A stretch of DNA of 64,000 bases from assembly GCF_000004195.4 (NCBI RefSeq), contig NC_030677.2:199298743-199362742 (forward strand). The letters run 5' to 3'. Both the position numbers and the translations under genes were made by a program. This DNA comes from Xenopus tropicalis (Eukaryota; Chordata; Amphibia; Anura; Pipidae). This document shows, one piece after another, positions 22,001-33,633 of the stretch. Under the pieces are notes generated by a model. The model had not been told where the DNA came from and searched no databases. It was given only the letters and a program-made list of their open reading frames with translations. Position 1 is the stretch's first letter. Each line of letters opens with the position of its first letter.

Positions 22001-22489
22001 GGCAGATATTTCATTGAAAGCTGTCAACAGATATCACATTTATTTGTTTTTCTACCCAAGTTTAGAGCACTAATTTATTTTAATGCCACATTTTATATAT
22101 TTATATGTTTTAAATGTTCAGCACATTTGTTTAGTTTGCTTCAGCTCAGCTTTCTTGACTCTTCCATTCTTATTGGTACCATAGACCCAGGCTTCTCCAG
22201 GCGGCAGTGCAGTAAATGCACACAAGTCTTTTGCATAAAGGGAAACTGACCCTACTGTGTGTCATGTGTGGCACTTGCTCGGATCCTAGAATCTATGCCA
22301 TAAGATAAGCCATATTAACTGTATACCTAACTGTAATTAAGTTACTAATATAGACTTTGCGTTTGCATCATGCTATCTCTTTAATAGTATTCATTTGCCA
22401 CAAGTTCCTATTTCATGGGTGGGATCAGTGTGGCACCCACCATCCTTGTGCCAAATTGTTAGGGGTCTCGTGTAAAGAGTGTATCTGGT
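19047..22489. other. About 3.4 kb with no recognised feature
   Basis: AT-rich single-copy-looking sequence. Frames at 19987-20344, 21188-21524 and 21977-22249 lack domains, and those at 21.2-21.5 kb overlap on opposite strands. I find no clear transposon ends. This is the longest repeat-poor part of the window and the best place to look for conserved non-coding sequence. Confidence 0.4.
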
Positions 22490-22491
22490 TA

Positions 22492-22785
22492 ACAAACCTT
22501 GTGTGTAAATTTCAGTAACTAATCTTCCCCCTACCCCCTAGATTTGGGTAGAAAGTTGGAATAGCCGAAATGCCATCCCACCTGCCTGAATGTAAATCGC
22601 CGGCGTGATGGCATACGCTGCGCCGCAATTTCCCAAAACTGCGGAAGTTTCCTCTCAAGGCAACTTCCGCGATTTTGGGTAATCGCGGCGCCGCATATGG
22701 CATCCCGCCGGCGATTTACATTCAAGTCGGTGGGCTGAGAGATTAGTAGCCGGCTACAAGGGAGATTTGTCGCGCAGCCCTAGAT
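22492..22785. mobile_element. Harbinger-like palindromic MITE, donor of an inverted copy
   Basis: Same family as 4721-5008 and 24560-24868, with GGCATACGC/GCATATGGC arms around the CTTCCGC / GCGGAAG core (GCGGAAGTTTCCTCTCAAGG, then CAACTTCCGC). It ends with GGGAGATTTGTCGCGCAGCCCTAG. Its left part, together with unrelated flank (ACAAACCTTGTGTGTAAAT), is present in reverse complement at 24122-24333. Confidence 0.7.
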
Positions 22786-23019
22786 ATTCATATCTTATAT
22801 ATAACTTATTCATCAGTGTTTTTATACTGTGTATCTGTAACCTTGCTATGCACTTCACGGGGCCCTTACCAAATGTTGGAACTCCAAGTAAGGGCTTGAA
22901 CTGAAAAGGTCCAACAACTTTTAATACATTGCCCTTGGCCAAGATACAAAATACAACCCTTCAGTTTTTTTGAGCTGTATCTCCCAGCATCACTATTGAT
23001 CATCTGCTGTTGTGATAAT

Positions 23020-23310
23020 GCCTAGTATCAGATTGGGGAGTCCAGGGCCCAATGCAGCTGCCACCTCAGGGGCCCCCTCCCCAGTTGCTTACTCCTCCAT
23101 TTGTTAAAGTCACCTGCCAGACTCCACCCCTCACCCCCTGTGCGCTGAATACTTTTTACTGGGGGTGAGGGTGGAGTGACAAAAGTTAAGAACAGGGAGA
23201 AGGGCTGGGTTGGTTGGGTACACAAAGCCCAGTTCCCATCAGGCTTTTTCTTGATGTCCTGCTGGCCAAGTCCAATGCTGACAATACCCTGTGTAACTCA
23301 GCACCTGTTG
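23020..23310. mobile_element. Degenerate hAT-type copy
   Basis: The left edge TAGTATCAGATTGGGGAG and the right edge GGCCAAGTCCAATGCTGAC resemble the CAGTGTCAGACTGG / CCAGTCCAACACTG family. The target duplication is not visible and the copy is diverged. Confidence 0.4.
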
Positions 23311-23322
23311 GAAGGACACAGG

Positions 23323-23531
23323 CAGTGTTGGACTGGCCCAGGTATTAGCTTCTAACCATTTAGCCTATTTCATAGTCATTCCCTATTTCTGTATGGGAAC
23401 ACAGGCTTAATAGATGTAAGAATAGAAAATGGTATTAAGAGGTTAAGTGAGGAGAGGAGGAAAACATTTTTGGAGACTGGACCCTTGGTCTATGGTTTTC
23501 TGGTGGGATCCTGGCTCCCAGCCCAACACTG
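23323..23531. mobile_element. hAT-type MITE (CAGTGTTGGACTGG ends)
   Basis: The 209-bp element has ends CAGTGTTGGACTGG and CAGCCCAACACTG and 8-bp flanks GACACAGG and GACACAGA (7 of 8 match). Same family as 9944-10173. Non-coding. Confidence 0.75.
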
Positions 23532-23579
23532 GACACAGATTCAATAATGGCTCATTGTAAAACAAAAGCGCAAATAATG

Positions 23580-23592
23580 GGGGGGGGGGGGG
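23580..23592. repeat. Short G homopolymer
   Basis: About 13 consecutive G residues directly follow AATAAT. This is a length-variable tract and a sequencing-error hotspot. Confidence 0.9.
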
Positions 23593-23858
23593 AATCTGGA
23601 TAAAGGTACAAACAGTATATTATTTTATGTAGTCTTCTAGTTGTTGAACTGTCCCTGGAAGAGGAATTCATGAAATCAGCATTCTTAGCCACTGGGGAGT
23701 TAAAACTGTAAAACCTAATGTAACAAGATCCCCTATGTTCCCATTCATTTTTACATTATAATAGATTGCAACATTCCTGTCCTAGAACTCAATTTCCTCT
23801 CCAGTTCAGTCCTTGGCAATCCACATTCCTGCATATATTTGTATATAAATGTCCAGTG

Positions 23859-24119
23859 CAAGGCAGGCAGGCAGGCAAGCACCTGGTACTGAAGGAATTT
23901 AAGGTGGCCTTTAGGGCTCATTACAGGCTTTGATAATAACATTCTCCATGCATGCAGGATATTGTATATTTGCCCTGCTTTGTGTTTAACCAGTGGTACT
24001 GTTGGGTAGATATCTATGGCAGAACATTGTGTTTGTTCAGAAGCCGGGTAATTAGACAAACCAGTTTCATTTGCAGAAGAGGCATTAGGGCTCTGGCACA
24101 CGGGGAGATTAGTCGCCCG
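23859..24119. repeat. Direct duplication, first copy
   Basis: About 260 bp, from GCAAGGCAGGCAGGC through CATGCATGCAGGATATTG to the first 30 bp of a MITE (CTCTGGCACACGGGGAGATT). It recurs nearly identically at 24336-24596, offset by about 473 bp. Similarity runs through both unique flank and MITE sequence, so this is a segmental event and not a second transposon insertion. The MITE start in this copy stops after GTCGCCCGC. Confidence 0.9.
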
Positions 24120-24335
24120 CTATGCCATATGCGGCGCCGCGATTACCCAAAATCGCGGAAGTTGCCTTGAGAGGAAACTTCCGCAGTTTTGGGAAATTGC
24201 GGCGCAGCGTATGCCATCCCGCCGGCGATTTACATTCAGGCAGGTGGGATGGCATTTCGGCTATTCCAACTTTCTACCTAAATCTAGGGGGTAGGGGGAA
24301 GATTAGTCACTGAAATTTACACACAAGGTTTGTGC
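24120..24335 (-). repeat. Inverted copy of 22492-22703
   Basis: From ATGCCATATGCGG to CACACAAGGTTTGT this is nearly the reverse complement of 22492-22703, including non-transposon flank at its right edge. It joins directly to the start of the second direct copy. The left junction carries short shared sequence (CCGC / ATGCC). Confidence 0.88.
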
Positions 24336-24596
24336 AAGGCAGGCAGGCAAGCACCTGGTACTGAAGGAATTTAAGGTGGCCTTTAGGGCTCATTACAGGC
24401 TTTGATAATAACATTCTCCATGCATGCAGGATATTGTATATTTGCCCTGCTTTGTGTTTAACCAGTGGTACTGTTGGGTAGATATCTATGGCAGAACATT
24501 GTGTTTGTTCAGAAGCCGGGTAATTAGACAAACCGGTTTCATTTGCAGAAGAGGCATTAGGGCTCTGGCACACGGGGAGATTAGTCGGCCGCGACA
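24336..24596. repeat. Direct duplication, second copy
   Basis: Repeats 23859-24119 with very few differences (for example ACCGG for ACCAG in the TTAGACAAACC stretch) and then continues into the complete MITE at 24560-24868. This copy is therefore probably the continuation of the original sequence. Confidence 0.9.
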
Positions 24597-24868
24597 AAAC
24601 TCCCTGTTCGCGGGCGCTAATCTCCCCAAGTTGCCATGACCCGCCATCCCACCGGCAAACATGTAAGTCACCGGCGGGATGGCACACGCGGCGGCGCGAT
24701 CGAGTCTTTTTCGCCGATTTCGGTAAATCGCGCCACCGCGTGTGCCATCCCGCCAGCGACTTACATGTTCGCCGGTGGGATGGCGGGTCATGGCAACTCG
24801 GGGAGATTAGTCGCCCGCGAACAGGGAGTTTTGTCGCGGGCGACTAATCTCCCCGTGTGCCAGAGCCC
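24560..24868. mobile_element. Harbinger-like palindromic MITE, complete
   Basis: The 309-bp element is a near-perfect palindrome. Its ends are GGGCTCTGGCACACGGGGAG and CTCCCCGTGTGCCAGAGCCC, with TTA flanks at 24557-24559 and 24869-24871. The inner GGGATGGCACACGCGG and CCGCGTGTGCCATCCC also pair. The two open frames here (101 and 78 codons, opposite strands) mirror each other and are not genes. Confidence 0.88.
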
Positions 24869-24871
24869 TTA

Positions 24872-26918
24872 GAGAAGGCAGAATACACACAGGGTGTATA
24901 TCTCACACAATTCCTTTTTATTGGTGCTTTTACCATAGTTTATATTGCCAGGATTTGGCCCTGTGGGAAAAGACACTAACAGGGTATAATATACCTCCAC
25001 TTCCTTCCTGGCCAAAATAATAATAATACATATATAAAAACCATGACCCTAAAAGTCACCCTGCTATATTACAGAGAAAGATAAAACAATAAATAACCAT
25101 TTACTAGTATACCTCAACCCCACTAGACTTTACCTTTCAACTGCAATAGGCACCCTTAGTGGGGCAACACTTTTAGTGGGGTACCACTATATACTGTGTT
25201 GCTCGTACTGTCCATGAAGTCACCTTTGGGCCACAATACTCCATGGAATACTGTTGTGGAGGACAAGGCTTATTCAATATGATCCAACTTAAAGTTATTC
25301 TGACACTAAAAAACTCTTCAAAATAGTTATATGCATACAAATGTCATGTTGGTCATTTTTCACTGATAGGGCTGCTTTTGTAATTAATTGTTATCTGAAG
25401 TTCCTAATTCTGTTTTGTCAATCTGACTGTCCCTTCTCAGCCTGTCAGTTATAGTTTCTAATGATAACGGACAAATATGGCAGCCCCGTCATAGGGGAAC
25501 ATGAGAATTGGATGTGTAATGAAAAAGCATTGGGCAAACATTTCTATGGCAAAATTCTAAATGCATGCTATAGCTATAGCTGCATGCTAAATATGCTTAT
25601 GTGCAAGTCTATTCTATTTAACTCCTAGAAACAAAAATCACCATTAATTATTATCCTATTCCTGGAAGATCTGGATGTGACCCCACTCGCATCTCTCACC
25701 GTCTTGCCCATTGGTTTGAAGTTTAGGATTCATTTCTGCCTTAAGATCAATATTAACTGGATGAAATGGCACAAAGGACCAGTGAAGGTGAGGGGTTGGC
25801 CTACAGAACAAGATGTCTGAGAAAGACCATATAATCTCACATATGGGATAAATGAACATCTGTAAAATGAATATCTCCATAAAACACTTTGTCGACTCCA
25901 GCTGTGTCCCTTATCAGGCATATAACTTTGAGCCAATGAGCTTGTAAGTGGCAATATTTGTCCCAAGCAGTAATTCTAACTAGAAATGACAATCTCCAAC
26001 GAGCTGCATCATTTAGGAGTACATCTGCTTGTATGTTTATCCATTGCACAAACGCAACTTATTATTACAGTTGCCGGCTGTAAATTATCTGTATATGTAC
26101 AAGAGCCACATATGGTTTTAGTAACAAACATAAATGAATCTGTGCTCAGTATCTGGCTACACCATAAGCTGTTTAGTGTTCACATAAATTGTGTACTTAT
26201 GGCTTGAGTGCATTTTTTTTGCATCCCAGCTACAAAATTAACCCTGTTTTTACTGTATATATATCTTTTCTTCTTTAATATTTTCCTATAATTGTGTTAA
26301 TTGTAGAAAGATGTTGCTGTATGATGATATAAGACTGCTTCCACACTCTTGTTACTGTAAAAGGAAAAATTCAACTTAAGTCCTAAAGAAAAGGGAAAAA
26401 ACTTTGATTATAACCTCTCCACTGTAGGGCCTTCATTCCTCATCTGCCTTATTACTCTAAGCACTTAACCTTAATTATAATTTTTATATTTATGCACTAT
26501 TATTGCATTGCTCCCAGTGTCTCTTATTAATGTATTGTTTTAATGTACAGTGCTGTGTATATAAGTAAAGGGGCATTTATGAAGGAAAGTGCAGTGTGCC
26601 ATTTGAGATGCAAATTGCCACGTTTTTAACCTGCAAAGCAGAATTTTCCTCCTATATCCAGAGTAACTGCAGCGCATGGGGAATTATGCCTGATGTATAA
26701 AAATGCACCCAACTGCATGTGTGTTGTTGCAAATTGAATTGGGTTTTTGTAACTACTGGTGCTCAGAATTACAATCACATTTCTTTGCGACTCTTTGCGA
26801 GTGAGTCTGCTGCCCCTATTGACACAACTTGCTTTAGGAAGCTGAGAATGTTCAGGGTTCCACAGTGCCGACAGGCACACTTGCACACTATTCCGTGAAG
26901 GGGCAGGATGGACATAAT
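24872..26918. other. Unassigned sequence
   Basis: About 2 kb without transposon ends or credible exons. Overlapping minus-strand frames at 25656-26049 are unrecognised. Confidence 0.35.
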
Positions 26919-27176
26919 CAGTGGCAAAACACGAAAATATCTTTGAGAGGCCCATTGCACAGCAATCCATACCCATTCCCCCACCTGCCCACTCCCTGCC
27001 CCTCTCCAACATCTTCTGCCCACCCCTAGCCAATATTTTCTGCCTGCCTGGGTCTTCCCTCCACAGCCGCTCTACTACTTGCAAGCGGGGAGGGAAGACA
27101 ACTATAGAGAAAGCAGACCCTCCTGTTCCCCCGACCCCTGACTGTAGGGTCTGCTTCCTCTATAATTAAACCACTG
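26919..27176. mobile_element. hAT-type MITE (CAGTGG ends)
   Basis: The 258-bp element has ends CAGTGGCAAAAC and ATTAAACCACTG and flanks GACATAAT and GACAAAAT (7 of 8). The interior is C-rich (CCCCCACCTGCCCACTCCC). The 152- and 82-codon frames across it have no recognisable domain. Confidence 0.6.
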
Positions 27177-28127
27177 GACAAAATGTTTAGACAGAAGTAC
27201 CTTTAATAAATAGCATTAATAATCACAACATTTGGCCAATTATAGCAGCGGCGCACTTGCGGCAGTATAAATGGCCCATGTAGTGTTTTTGGGTTTCAAG
27301 AATTACCAGCAGAACAAGATAAGACAGAAATCACTCTGCTAAACTCATATACATGTTTAACCCAAATGCCATCCTGATTGGCCTTTGGCTAGAGGTCCCA
27401 AGGATATTTTGTGCTGCTTTGAGTCCCATTGGGGGAGGCAGAAACCCCACATTTTGGAACCATTCCCACCCTAGGGAGCCAGATCATTAGTTGGTGAAAA
27501 AACCCTTCTTATCCATTTATGTAACTGCTAAAATCAATAAAGACTCCCTCATATGATTAAGTACTAATAGCAGATGTGAAATGCCCAATTAGAACAGAGG
27601 AACACTTTAGTTAGTCACATTAGATAGCAAGAAGGGGTTGGATGGCTTTTGTGAGTGAGGACAGGGTTATGAATAGCTCTTGGTACAAGTAGATCTAGAG
27701 ACTGGTCCATTTGCCATCTTGGAGTCAGGAAATTGGAAAGGCTTTGCAATGGTTTTTTTTGCATTCCTGTGGATTAACCAGCAGTTAGGAAGGTTTTATA
27801 TAGACATAAAAGGTTGAACTGGATAGATGGTCTCAAGAGGTAAATCTGCTTATTCTACATATAATAAACACATTAATCAATCAGCGGCTCGTCCATGTGC
27901 AGTAAAGTGTTTTTAGTAACTTGCCTAGAAACAAACATACCTCCAGCATTCCCTGTATATTAAAGAATAGAGACCTACTATTGACTATTGTCGTATGGCT
28001 GACTGAAAGGGAGACATAGTGGGAGTGATTCACTAACTATGAGATACTTACAATGAGTGCTAAACTGCACCACTCCTGTAGCAGCCAATCAGATCTCATG
28101 TATTTATGTGCGCCTGTATGTTGATAT
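27177..28127. other. Unassigned sequence
   Basis: No repeat ends or exon recognised. It ends shortly before a (TA)n tract. Confidence 0.35.
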
Positions 28128-28129
28128 GT

Positions 28130-28133
28130 TGAG

Positions 28134-28164
<31 letters not shown>
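28130..28164. repeat. (TA)n microsatellite at a LINE end
   Basis: An alternating TA tract joins directly to the 3' end of the reversed LINE copy, as expected for a retroposon tail that has degenerated into simple repeat. Confidence 0.9.
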
Positions 28165-28168
<4 letters not shown>

Positions 28169-28800
28169 ATCTTTATTTATAAAGTGCTACTTATGTACGC
28201 AGCACTGTACCGTAGAATACATTAATACAAACAGGGGGTTAAGATAATAATAGATAAATACAAAATATAACAATAAATACAGTTGCAACAAGTTAAGAGT
28301 CAAAGACACAAGAGGATGGAGGTCCCTGCCCCGTAGAGCTTACAATCTACATGGGAGGGGGACTTACAGACACAAATAGGCAAATATAAGTGCTGTAGGT
28401 CACAGACATTACAATATAAGTGCTGTAGGTCACAGACATTACAATATAAGTGCTGTAGGTCACAGTTGGTGACACTACAATATAAGTGCTGATTCCCAGA
28501 TCAGGTGCTGGGTGAGTGCTCCAAAAGGGAGTATTTAAGTTTAGTTTTTAAAAAGACTGAGGGAGGATTCCCTCCGGAGGAAATCAGGGAGGGCATTCCC
28601 AATGTGAGGGGCAGCAAGGCAGTGAGGAACGAAGGAGTCGGCCAGGAACGTACGGAGACACAAGGGAAGAGATGTAGTGAGGGGCAGAGGAATGGAGGGC
28701 TTTGAAGGTTAAGAGAAGGAGTTTGTAATATATTCTTTGTTTAATAGGAAGCCACGATAAGGACTTTAGCATACTAATGCTTGATTTTTTCAGTTCAGGT
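28165..28800 (-). mobile_element. 5'-truncated L2-type LINE copy
   Basis: On the minus strand this contains the end of the LINE ORF2, a 3' untranslated region with TGTAGATTGTAAGCTCTACG and GCAGGGACC, and the end TTTATAAATAAAG. A 37-bp segment (ATAAGTGCTGTAGGTCACAG) is repeated three to four times in the untranslated region at 28385-28490. It starts mid-ORF2, which is normal 5' truncation by target-primed reverse transcription. Confidence 0.75.
28540..28800 (-). pseudogene. C-terminal end of L2-type LINE ORF2 (broken)
   Basis: Residues such as SWLPIKQRIYYKLLLLTFK followed by ALHSSAPHYISSLVSPYVP are the well-known conserved tail of L2-clade ORF2 downstream of the reverse transcriptase (typical form: LHWLPVKQRI-YKLLLLTYKALHG-AP-YL). 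The frame stops at 28584, but a second frame continues with NALPDFLRRES and SLSLFKN, so there is a frameshift near 28605. Only about 80 residues remain, so it is non-functional. Confidence 0.8.
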
Positions 28801-29170
28801 TTTTTGACACCTAAACCCAATTTTATCGCAGATTTATTATGTGACAAAAGTGCAACAAATCCTAATGCAAAAATACACCATTGAAAACCTGTCGAGATTG
28901 TGTAGAAGTCAATGGCAGTTGTCCCATTTACAACTGGAAGATCTTTCTTTCCTTCATAGTTTTAGAGGGTTTGTTTTTTTTTTATGTTGGCTTTTGTATG
29001 ACAGTTCAAAAAAGTTTTTGTGCGACAATACGAAAATGTTGCGGTTTTTTCAATTCAAAACTTTTGATAAATGACTGACATTCATGGTCATGGTTTCAAA
29101 AAACTATAAAACCACAAAAATCTGAATTCTAATAAATGCCCCCCTAAGTGGCCCGTTTATCATCATCCAC
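28801..29170. other. AT-rich block, possibly a decayed MITE
   Basis: It has T-rich runs, TTTTGATAAATGACTG and ATAAATGCCCCCCTAAGTGG. The last resembles the ends of TTA-targeting MITEs (ATAAATGTGCCCCTTA type). No partner end was found with confidence. The two overlapping plus-strand frames are not recognised. Confidence 0.35.
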
Positions 29171-30414
29171 TATTGACTTCCACATGATCTTTACAAGTTT
29201 TAGATGGTGTATCATTTTGCTTTTAGATTTATTGTGGTTTTGTCACATAAATAATTAAATGTTAAATTTGATGGACCGATGCCTTTACTCCCCCTAAATG
29301 AATAATGTTACTATGAACTTGTTGTCCTTCAGCTTATTCTTTTTGAGTTCAAGTTGTCTCTAAATAAATGTGTGCTACACTAGTTGCACCAACATATCCA
29401 AACCCTGTCTCAGTACAACAGTATAACCCTTTGGGATTGACTTCCCACCGTGTATAAACATTTGGCCCTAGCCTCATACAGACTTTCCCCTATACAAGTA
29501 TACATTTATAACATGAATTCCGTTTCGAGGCAGGGGCCTTGCACACAGACTAAACCAAAATGGTTCCTGGCTTCTTATCTATCATCAGATTCTGTTTGTA
29601 TGACCCCCAGCAGCAGCGGACTATTTGCCTATAATTACAATCCTTATCATGAATCTCAGTATGTAATGCACTCCCATGCAGTGCGGTTTTTATGACATAA
29701 TGTCTAATGAATCCCATAAATTGCTGCGATCCTGGCCCATGGACTTTCATCGAGATACTTCTGGAATCCAATACTCCGGGTATTGTCGACGTTCCTCCAA
29801 GAACTGTAAACGGAAACATGATCCTCCCGATATTACGTGCAATGTAGCATTATGCTTTCGGTTGGAACAAATATGATCCAAATGCGCCCCAGACCTTTTC
29901 ATTTGGTTCTGTTTGATGTGCACTCAGTTATAATTAAGGGCATTTGTCAGTGGAGCTTTGTTTTTTGGAATGATTACACAACGTTAATTGTTACATTCAG
30001 TGCAGAACTCCCAGCTTGCACAGCAAAGTCACAAGAGAGAGAAGTCATTTCCTACTGCATGCAACGCTTTTGTTTATCCCATCCATTAATGTAGCTTGTA
30101 ATTAAAACTGATGGTATCCTAAACATCATACTGTATATCCACCAAGTCATATCTTACGATTCTTACTTGCTTATTTTTTAACTACATGGTTTATTTATAC
30201 AGTTGGGTCACAATGCTTTACGATGAGTAATTCTGAGGCCGCCATTATTTGAAAACATTGTTGTGGTACAGTACAACCAATAGAAAGCAAACTGTAGGTT
30301 TTTTTAAGGTTCCATTGTTTTAAGGCAGAGGTCTTCAGATTTCTTCAGGCCCCACAATAAAATATTTTACAAATATTTGTTTGGGCACCCCATAGTTCAC
30401 CACCAGGTTACAGG
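29171..30414. other. Unassigned sequence
   Basis: No repeat ends or convincing exon. Frames at 29450-29695, 29550-29819 and 29837-30094 overlap or lack domains. Confidence 0.35.
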
Positions 30415-30416
30415 TA

Positions 30417-31009
30417 CAGGTATGGGATCCCTTATCCAGAAACCCATTATCCAGAAAGTTCCGAATTACGGAAAGGCCGTCTCCCATAGACTCCATTATA
30501 AGAAAATAATTCTAATTTTTAAAAATGATTTCCTTTTTCTCTGTAATTATAAAACAGTACCTGTACTTGATCCCAACTAAGATATAATTACCCCTTATTG
30601 GGGGCAGAACAGCCCTATTGGGTTTATTTAATGGTTAAATGATTCCCTTTTCTCTGTAATAATAAAACAGTACCTGTACTTGATCCCAACTAAGATATAA
30701 TTACCCCTTATTGGGGCAGAACAGCCCTATTGGGTTTATTTCATGGTTAAATGATTCCCTTTTCTCTGTAATAATAAAACAGTACCTGTACTTGATCCCA
30801 ACTAAGATATAATTACCCCTTATTGGGGGCAGAACAGCCCTATTGGGTTTATTTCATGGTTAAATGATTCCCTTTTCTCTGTAATAATAAAACAGTACCT
30901 GTACTTGATCCCAACTAAGATATAATTAATCCTTATTGAAGGTAACACAAGGCTATTGGGTTTATTCAATAGCATTCCCGAGCATTCTGGATAACAGGTC
31001 CCATACCTG
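30417..31009. mobile_element. TA-flanked element with 113-bp repeats, copy 2
   Basis: Ends CAGGTATGGGATCCC and GGTCCCATACCTG, TA on both sides (30415-30416 and 31010-31011). The internal array (about four units) is in reverse orientation to copy 1, reading ACAGTACCTGTACTTGATCC. Sub-terminal TTATCCAGAAACCC and TTCTGGATAACAGG pair. Confidence 0.85.
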
Positions 31010-31011
31010 TA

Positions 31012-33310
31012 TATGAAAACATGGATTTAACAGTCTGCTTGAGTTCCAGGGATTTCCAAGATGGTGACTAAGCCTTTACCTATAAACCCTAACTGGCCTT
31101 AAAACTGGGCCCTACATACACTGCTTTGGGCCTCCCTTAGGTGGACAGTCCCACATTGTGGAAAGCACTTTCCTTAGGCCTCGTGTATCATCCTCCACTG
31201 TATTTCAGTTATCCTAAATAGATATCTGGCTCATTATGTAGGAGGCAGAGCTGAGAATAACACAGCAGTGGGGGAAAATGGGGGAAAAACATGGTACATG
31301 CACTGTTTTATGGATGTCTGTGTCAAGTAAGTGTATTTACACGCCCCCTATCAAGTTCAAACCCTCCAAAAAACACCAGTTAATTTAGTTAGTAGGGTTG
31401 AGCTAGAAAGAGCAGTTCTGAGCTCCAACATAGGAGTGGCAGTCCGTAGGGTAGGGATCCCAGTAGATAGGGATGCAGCCTGTTCCACTTGGCTCTGAGA
31501 AGCTGTGCTGTGAGTAACCATGTGGATGTTCAGGAAACTCTGTGTTTCACTGTTTGCACAAAACCTCTGGCCCCCCTGTCTTTATTTTTTTTGTATAACA
31601 GCAAGAGTGTGTAATTGCACAACACCTTTACCTTCCTCTTCCACTTAGGCCCATTCTGGGTGAGAGAGTCTAGCGTATGCTATGTTCTACTGGTACAAGT
31701 CTGGTGAGGTGGTTATTGAGCAGATATAGAGAGTACAGATTTAAGAAACATACTATGTTTGTTCCAGCATGCTATATTCATCAGTGTAGTTGTTGTTCTT
31801 CTTTCCATAATGCTTTTTCTATGCACTGGAGACCTTACTAGCACTTAATAAAGATGGAGAATAACACGCTCTTCCTAATAATATTCCTACCTTTTAATGC
31901 AGGGCAATATCTTGTTGTCTTTTGTTTTTCAAGGAATACCTGCAAAATGGCTGGCCTTTGCCAGAAAGTGGATGGGGTTTGGGTTAGATTGGAAGGTGAA
32001 TGTCTGCCAGCATTCTACTCTATTCAAGGGATAATTTTGCACACTTTGTGCTTTAGCATTTGTATCTGGGACATTTGTGGTGTTTTGCCCACAAAGCATC
32101 ATTTTAAGCTAAAATTGCACCCACAGATTAGTGCAATAGGTAAATTGTATACAAAGCAAGTTGAGCAACCATACTGGTATAAGTTGTGCGGAATGTGTAC
32201 AGGCACAAATGCCTTTGTTTACCCATCACCCATTTTGCCCTTGTTGTTTTAAATGAGCCCTTATATCAGGAGAATTCAAAACACAAACAGATAATGCATT
32301 TACTGTTACACGGCCAGTTTATTGAAGCTGGAAACCATTCTTTAAACATTTTATCCTAAGATCACATCTGTTTGGCTTGGGAGAAATTGCAAAACCTTGC
32401 GCTGAACAGAATGAAGTCATGGCATCAAAATGTTTTGAGAATGGGTTTGGAATTCATAGATTTTTTTTTCATTTAACTCTCTGGTATTTCACTGGCATTT
32501 CCCCAGAAATATATTTTATAATTATAGCAAACCTAAAAGAAATTTATCGAATACACATGAAGTTTTGTGAGTGGTTAAACAGCTACTTCCGTTTCACAAC
32601 TGATGTGGCTGGGGTGCAGCTTGAGCTCTGTAGGCTGTCGGGTAAAAGTTTCCCAGGGACGGTAATAGAAGGGAATTAAGTGTTACCCCCTAGGAGGCTG
32701 AAAGCAATGGGGCGTGCTGCCTTATAAATTGCTATGGGGGGGGTCCCCTGCATGTCTGTCAGGTAGAAATTTGCAGGTTGATGGTTTTATGCTGTCTTGT
32801 TTGGTTTGCTTATGCTTTTAAATGGTTGGGTATGGTGCCCTTAGAGTTGATCGTACAGGTGGTACCTCTTTTCACCCTTTTTTCAATTATCCATCCATTG
32901 TCAATCATCCATTGACAATGGATAGAAAGATAGAAACTGCTACAATATAGTCTGAAGGTTTTGGCTGTAATTAAAGTGACCCACAAATGAGGCAGTCAGG
33001 GGGCTTATTGCTTGGGTACCCCAGTTATGCCCCTGTACAGCATGGAACATTTTTACACTGCTCTTGCCAAACAGGGGTGGACTGGCCCAGTGGGGTACTG
33101 AAGCCTGGGCCTAGCCTGCTGGGGGGCCCAATGTACTGTACATAGGCTGCCTGCACCCCATTTGCATTCATTCCTGCAGGTAGCACAGACACCACCTCAG
33201 TGAGAAATATCTTGCACCCTTTTTTTTAAATCTATGGCCCATATTTGGTGGGTGCCCGAATTGCTGTTGATTATGAATTCATGTTTTGATCTCTTTTGAC
33301 TTTTCCTTGT
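31012..33310. other. Unassigned sequence with a short dispersed repeat
   Basis: At 31394-31462, AGGGTTGAGCTAGAAA then GAGCTCCAACATAGGAGTGG recurs at 55314-55372, so this is an unnamed dispersed repeat. A fragment near 33073-33130 resembles the CAGTG..GGACTGGCCC hAT family. Frames at 31854-32252 (132 codons) and 32377-32679 (100 codons) have no domain I recognise and no clear splice context. Confidence 0.35.
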
Positions 33311-33318
33311 GTCTAGAA

Positions 33319-33625
33319 CAGGGATCCCCAACCAGTGGCTCAGGGGCAACATGTTGCTCCCCAACCCCTTGGGTGTTGCTCTCAGTGCCCCCAAACCAGG
33401 GAGTTATTTTTGAATTCCTGACTTGGGGGCAAGTTTTGGTTGAATAAAAACAAGAGTTACTACCAAATAAAGCCCCTTTAAGCTGATAGGGTGCATAGAG
33501 GCTCCCTAATAGCCAATCTTAGCCCTTATTTGGCTCCTCCGTGAACTTTTATGGTGCTTGTGTTGCTCCCCAAGTCTTTTTACATTTGACTGTGGCTCAC
33601 GAGTAAGAAAGGTTGGGGACCCCTG
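33319..33625. mobile_element. hAT-type MITE (CAGGGATCCCCAACC ends)
   Basis: The 307-bp element has ends CAGGGATCCCCAACC and GGTTGGGGACCCCTG and a perfect 8-bp duplication, GTCTAGAA, at 33311-33318 and 33626-33633. Inner sequence GCAACATGTTGCTCC is shared with the copies at 11.35, 38.6 and 54.8 kb. Non-coding. Confidence 0.93.
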
Positions 33626-33633
33626 GTCTAGAA

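Noticed and set aside
22512..24872. Repeated frames such as the 63-codon one at 22512 and 24122
   Set aside because: Identical because of the inverted duplication of a palindromic MITE, not a gene family.
31854..32252. 132-codon plus-strand frame as a gene
   Set aside because: Composition is that of AT-rich translated sequence, with no domain, no promoter or splice context that I can support.
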